From the NCBI GenBank assembly GCA_023445495.1, contig JAEXLC010000112.1, positions 1-31,410 on the forward strand: a stretch of 31,410 bases of DNA, written 5' to 3'. The notes below the pieces were generated by a model. That model ran no database searches, was not told where the DNA came from, and was given only the letters and a program-made list of their open reading frames with translations. The first letter of the stretch is position 1, and each line of letters starts with the position of its first letter. Of the stretch, positions 30,988-31,410 are shown piece after piece. This stretch comes from Pseudomonadota bacterium (lineage in GTDB: Bacteria > Pseudomonadota > Alphaproteobacteria > Sphingomonadales > Sphingomonadaceae). A program made the translations under genes and the position numbers.

Positions 30988-31347
30988 ATGATGACCGAAG
31001 TTACCACCCGTGCCCGCCCTGCCGCGCTGATCCTGACGCCGGCCGCCGAGCAGCGCATCGCCGACCTGATGGCCAAGGCGCCGGAAGGCACGGTGGGCGT
31101 CAAGCTGTCGACTCCGCGGCGCGGTTGTTCGGGGCTGGCCTATTCGGTCGATTACGTCACCGAGGCCAAGCCGTTCGACGAGAAGATCGAGACGCCGGGT
31201 GGCACCTTCTATGTCGATGGCAGCTCGATCCTCTATCTGATCGGCTCGACGATGGACTGGGTGGAGGACGACTTCACCGCCGGCTTCACCTTCCAGAACC
31301 CCAATGCCAAGGGCAGCTGCGGCTGCGGCGAGAGCTTTACGGTCTAG
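30988..31347 (+). CDS. sufA: A-type Fe-S carrier protein (SufA/IscA/HesB family)
   Basis: A 119-residue A-type carrier. The three cluster ligands are C47 (RRGCSGLAY), C111 and C113 (GSCGCGESF), at the spacing of the family. It moves clusters from the SufBCD scaffold to apoproteins. The N-terminus has three consecutive start-like codons, GTG 30985, ATG 30988 and ATG 30991. GGAG lies 5 nt before 30988 and 8 nt before 30991, so either works. It is the last suf gene in the window. Sequence after its stop soon becomes unreliable. Confidence 0.94.
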   Translation: MMTEVTTRARPAALILTPAAEQRIADLMAKAPEGTVGVKLSTPRRGCSGLAYSVDYVTEAKPFDEKIETPGGTFYVDGSSILYLIGSTMDWVEDDFTAGFTFQNPNAKGSCGCGESFTV

Positions 31348-31370
31348 GCTGAAGCGCATGCCCTATAGCT

Positions 31371-31410
31371 CCCCCGGGGGGGCGGGGGGCCGCGGGGGGG
31401 GGGGGGGGGG
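31371..31410. other. Poly-G tail, probable contig-end sequencing artefact
   Basis: After normal sequence up to about 31370 the window ends in CCCCC then almost only G, with three short interruptions. No biological feature of this chromosome explains it, and two-colour sequencing chemistry reads lost signal as G. Nothing should be annotated here. Confidence 0.75.

Overview
The window looks like one chromosomal segment of a GC-rich alphaproteobacterium of the order Sphingomonadales (Sphingomonas-like). The evidence is the MucR regulator, a Fur that lacks the CxxC zinc ligands, the conserved run tsaB-rimI-mucR-fur-plsC-miaB / phoH-ybeY-corC, a suf operon led by an Rrf2-type regulator, a class 2 PyrD, and several families of short palindromic intergenic repeats. 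I see no rRNA, tRNA, CRISPR array, phage or transposase gene. The last ~40 bases are almost pure G and look like a bad contig end.

Layout. (1) 1-2467, minus strand: phoH-ybeY-corC, an RNA-maintenance and heat-shock type operon. (2) 2692-6436: accessory genes sitting between phoH and miaB. These are a small basic hypothetical protein, a short-chain dehydrogenase (SDR) divergent from a MerR regulator with a recognisable MerR-type promoter between them, a membrane diguanylate cyclase, and an orphan protein with a HEPN-like R-x4-H motif. (3) 6433-12186, minus strand: nfu-type scaffold, rutE-like nitroreductase, tsaB, rimI, mucR, terminator, fur, plsC, miaB. (4) 12276-12680: a GIY-YIG gene enclosed by a perfect 30-bp inverted repeat. 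(5) 12694-20727: a small membrane protein, an aspartyl/asparaginyl hydroxylase-like protein, a large periplasmic M16 peptidase, a long-chain acyl-CoA synthetase and a gamma-glutamyltranspeptidase. (6) 20857-23631: an HdeD-like membrane protein, pyrD and an AraC-type regulator, with a structured non-coding stretch between the last two. (7) 23711-31347, plus strand: the suf operon (Rrf2 regulator, sufB, four extra genes, sufC, sufD, sufS, a MIP18/DUF59 protein, sufA).

Iron and Fe-S metabolism recur: Fur, the Nfu scaffold, MiaB (a two-cluster radical SAM enzyme) and the whole SUF machine lie within 31 kb.

The most novel content is in the suf operon. Between sufB and sufC are a small membrane protein and three tandem, translationally overlapping small exported proteins. 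The three are diverged paralogues sharing the exact pattern C-x4-S-[ST]-G-x4-D-x3-C-x5-C plus a fourth Cys. I do not recognise this family. The second most interesting object is the GIY-YIG gene framed by inverted hairpin repeats, which has the form of a REP-associated mobile cassette.
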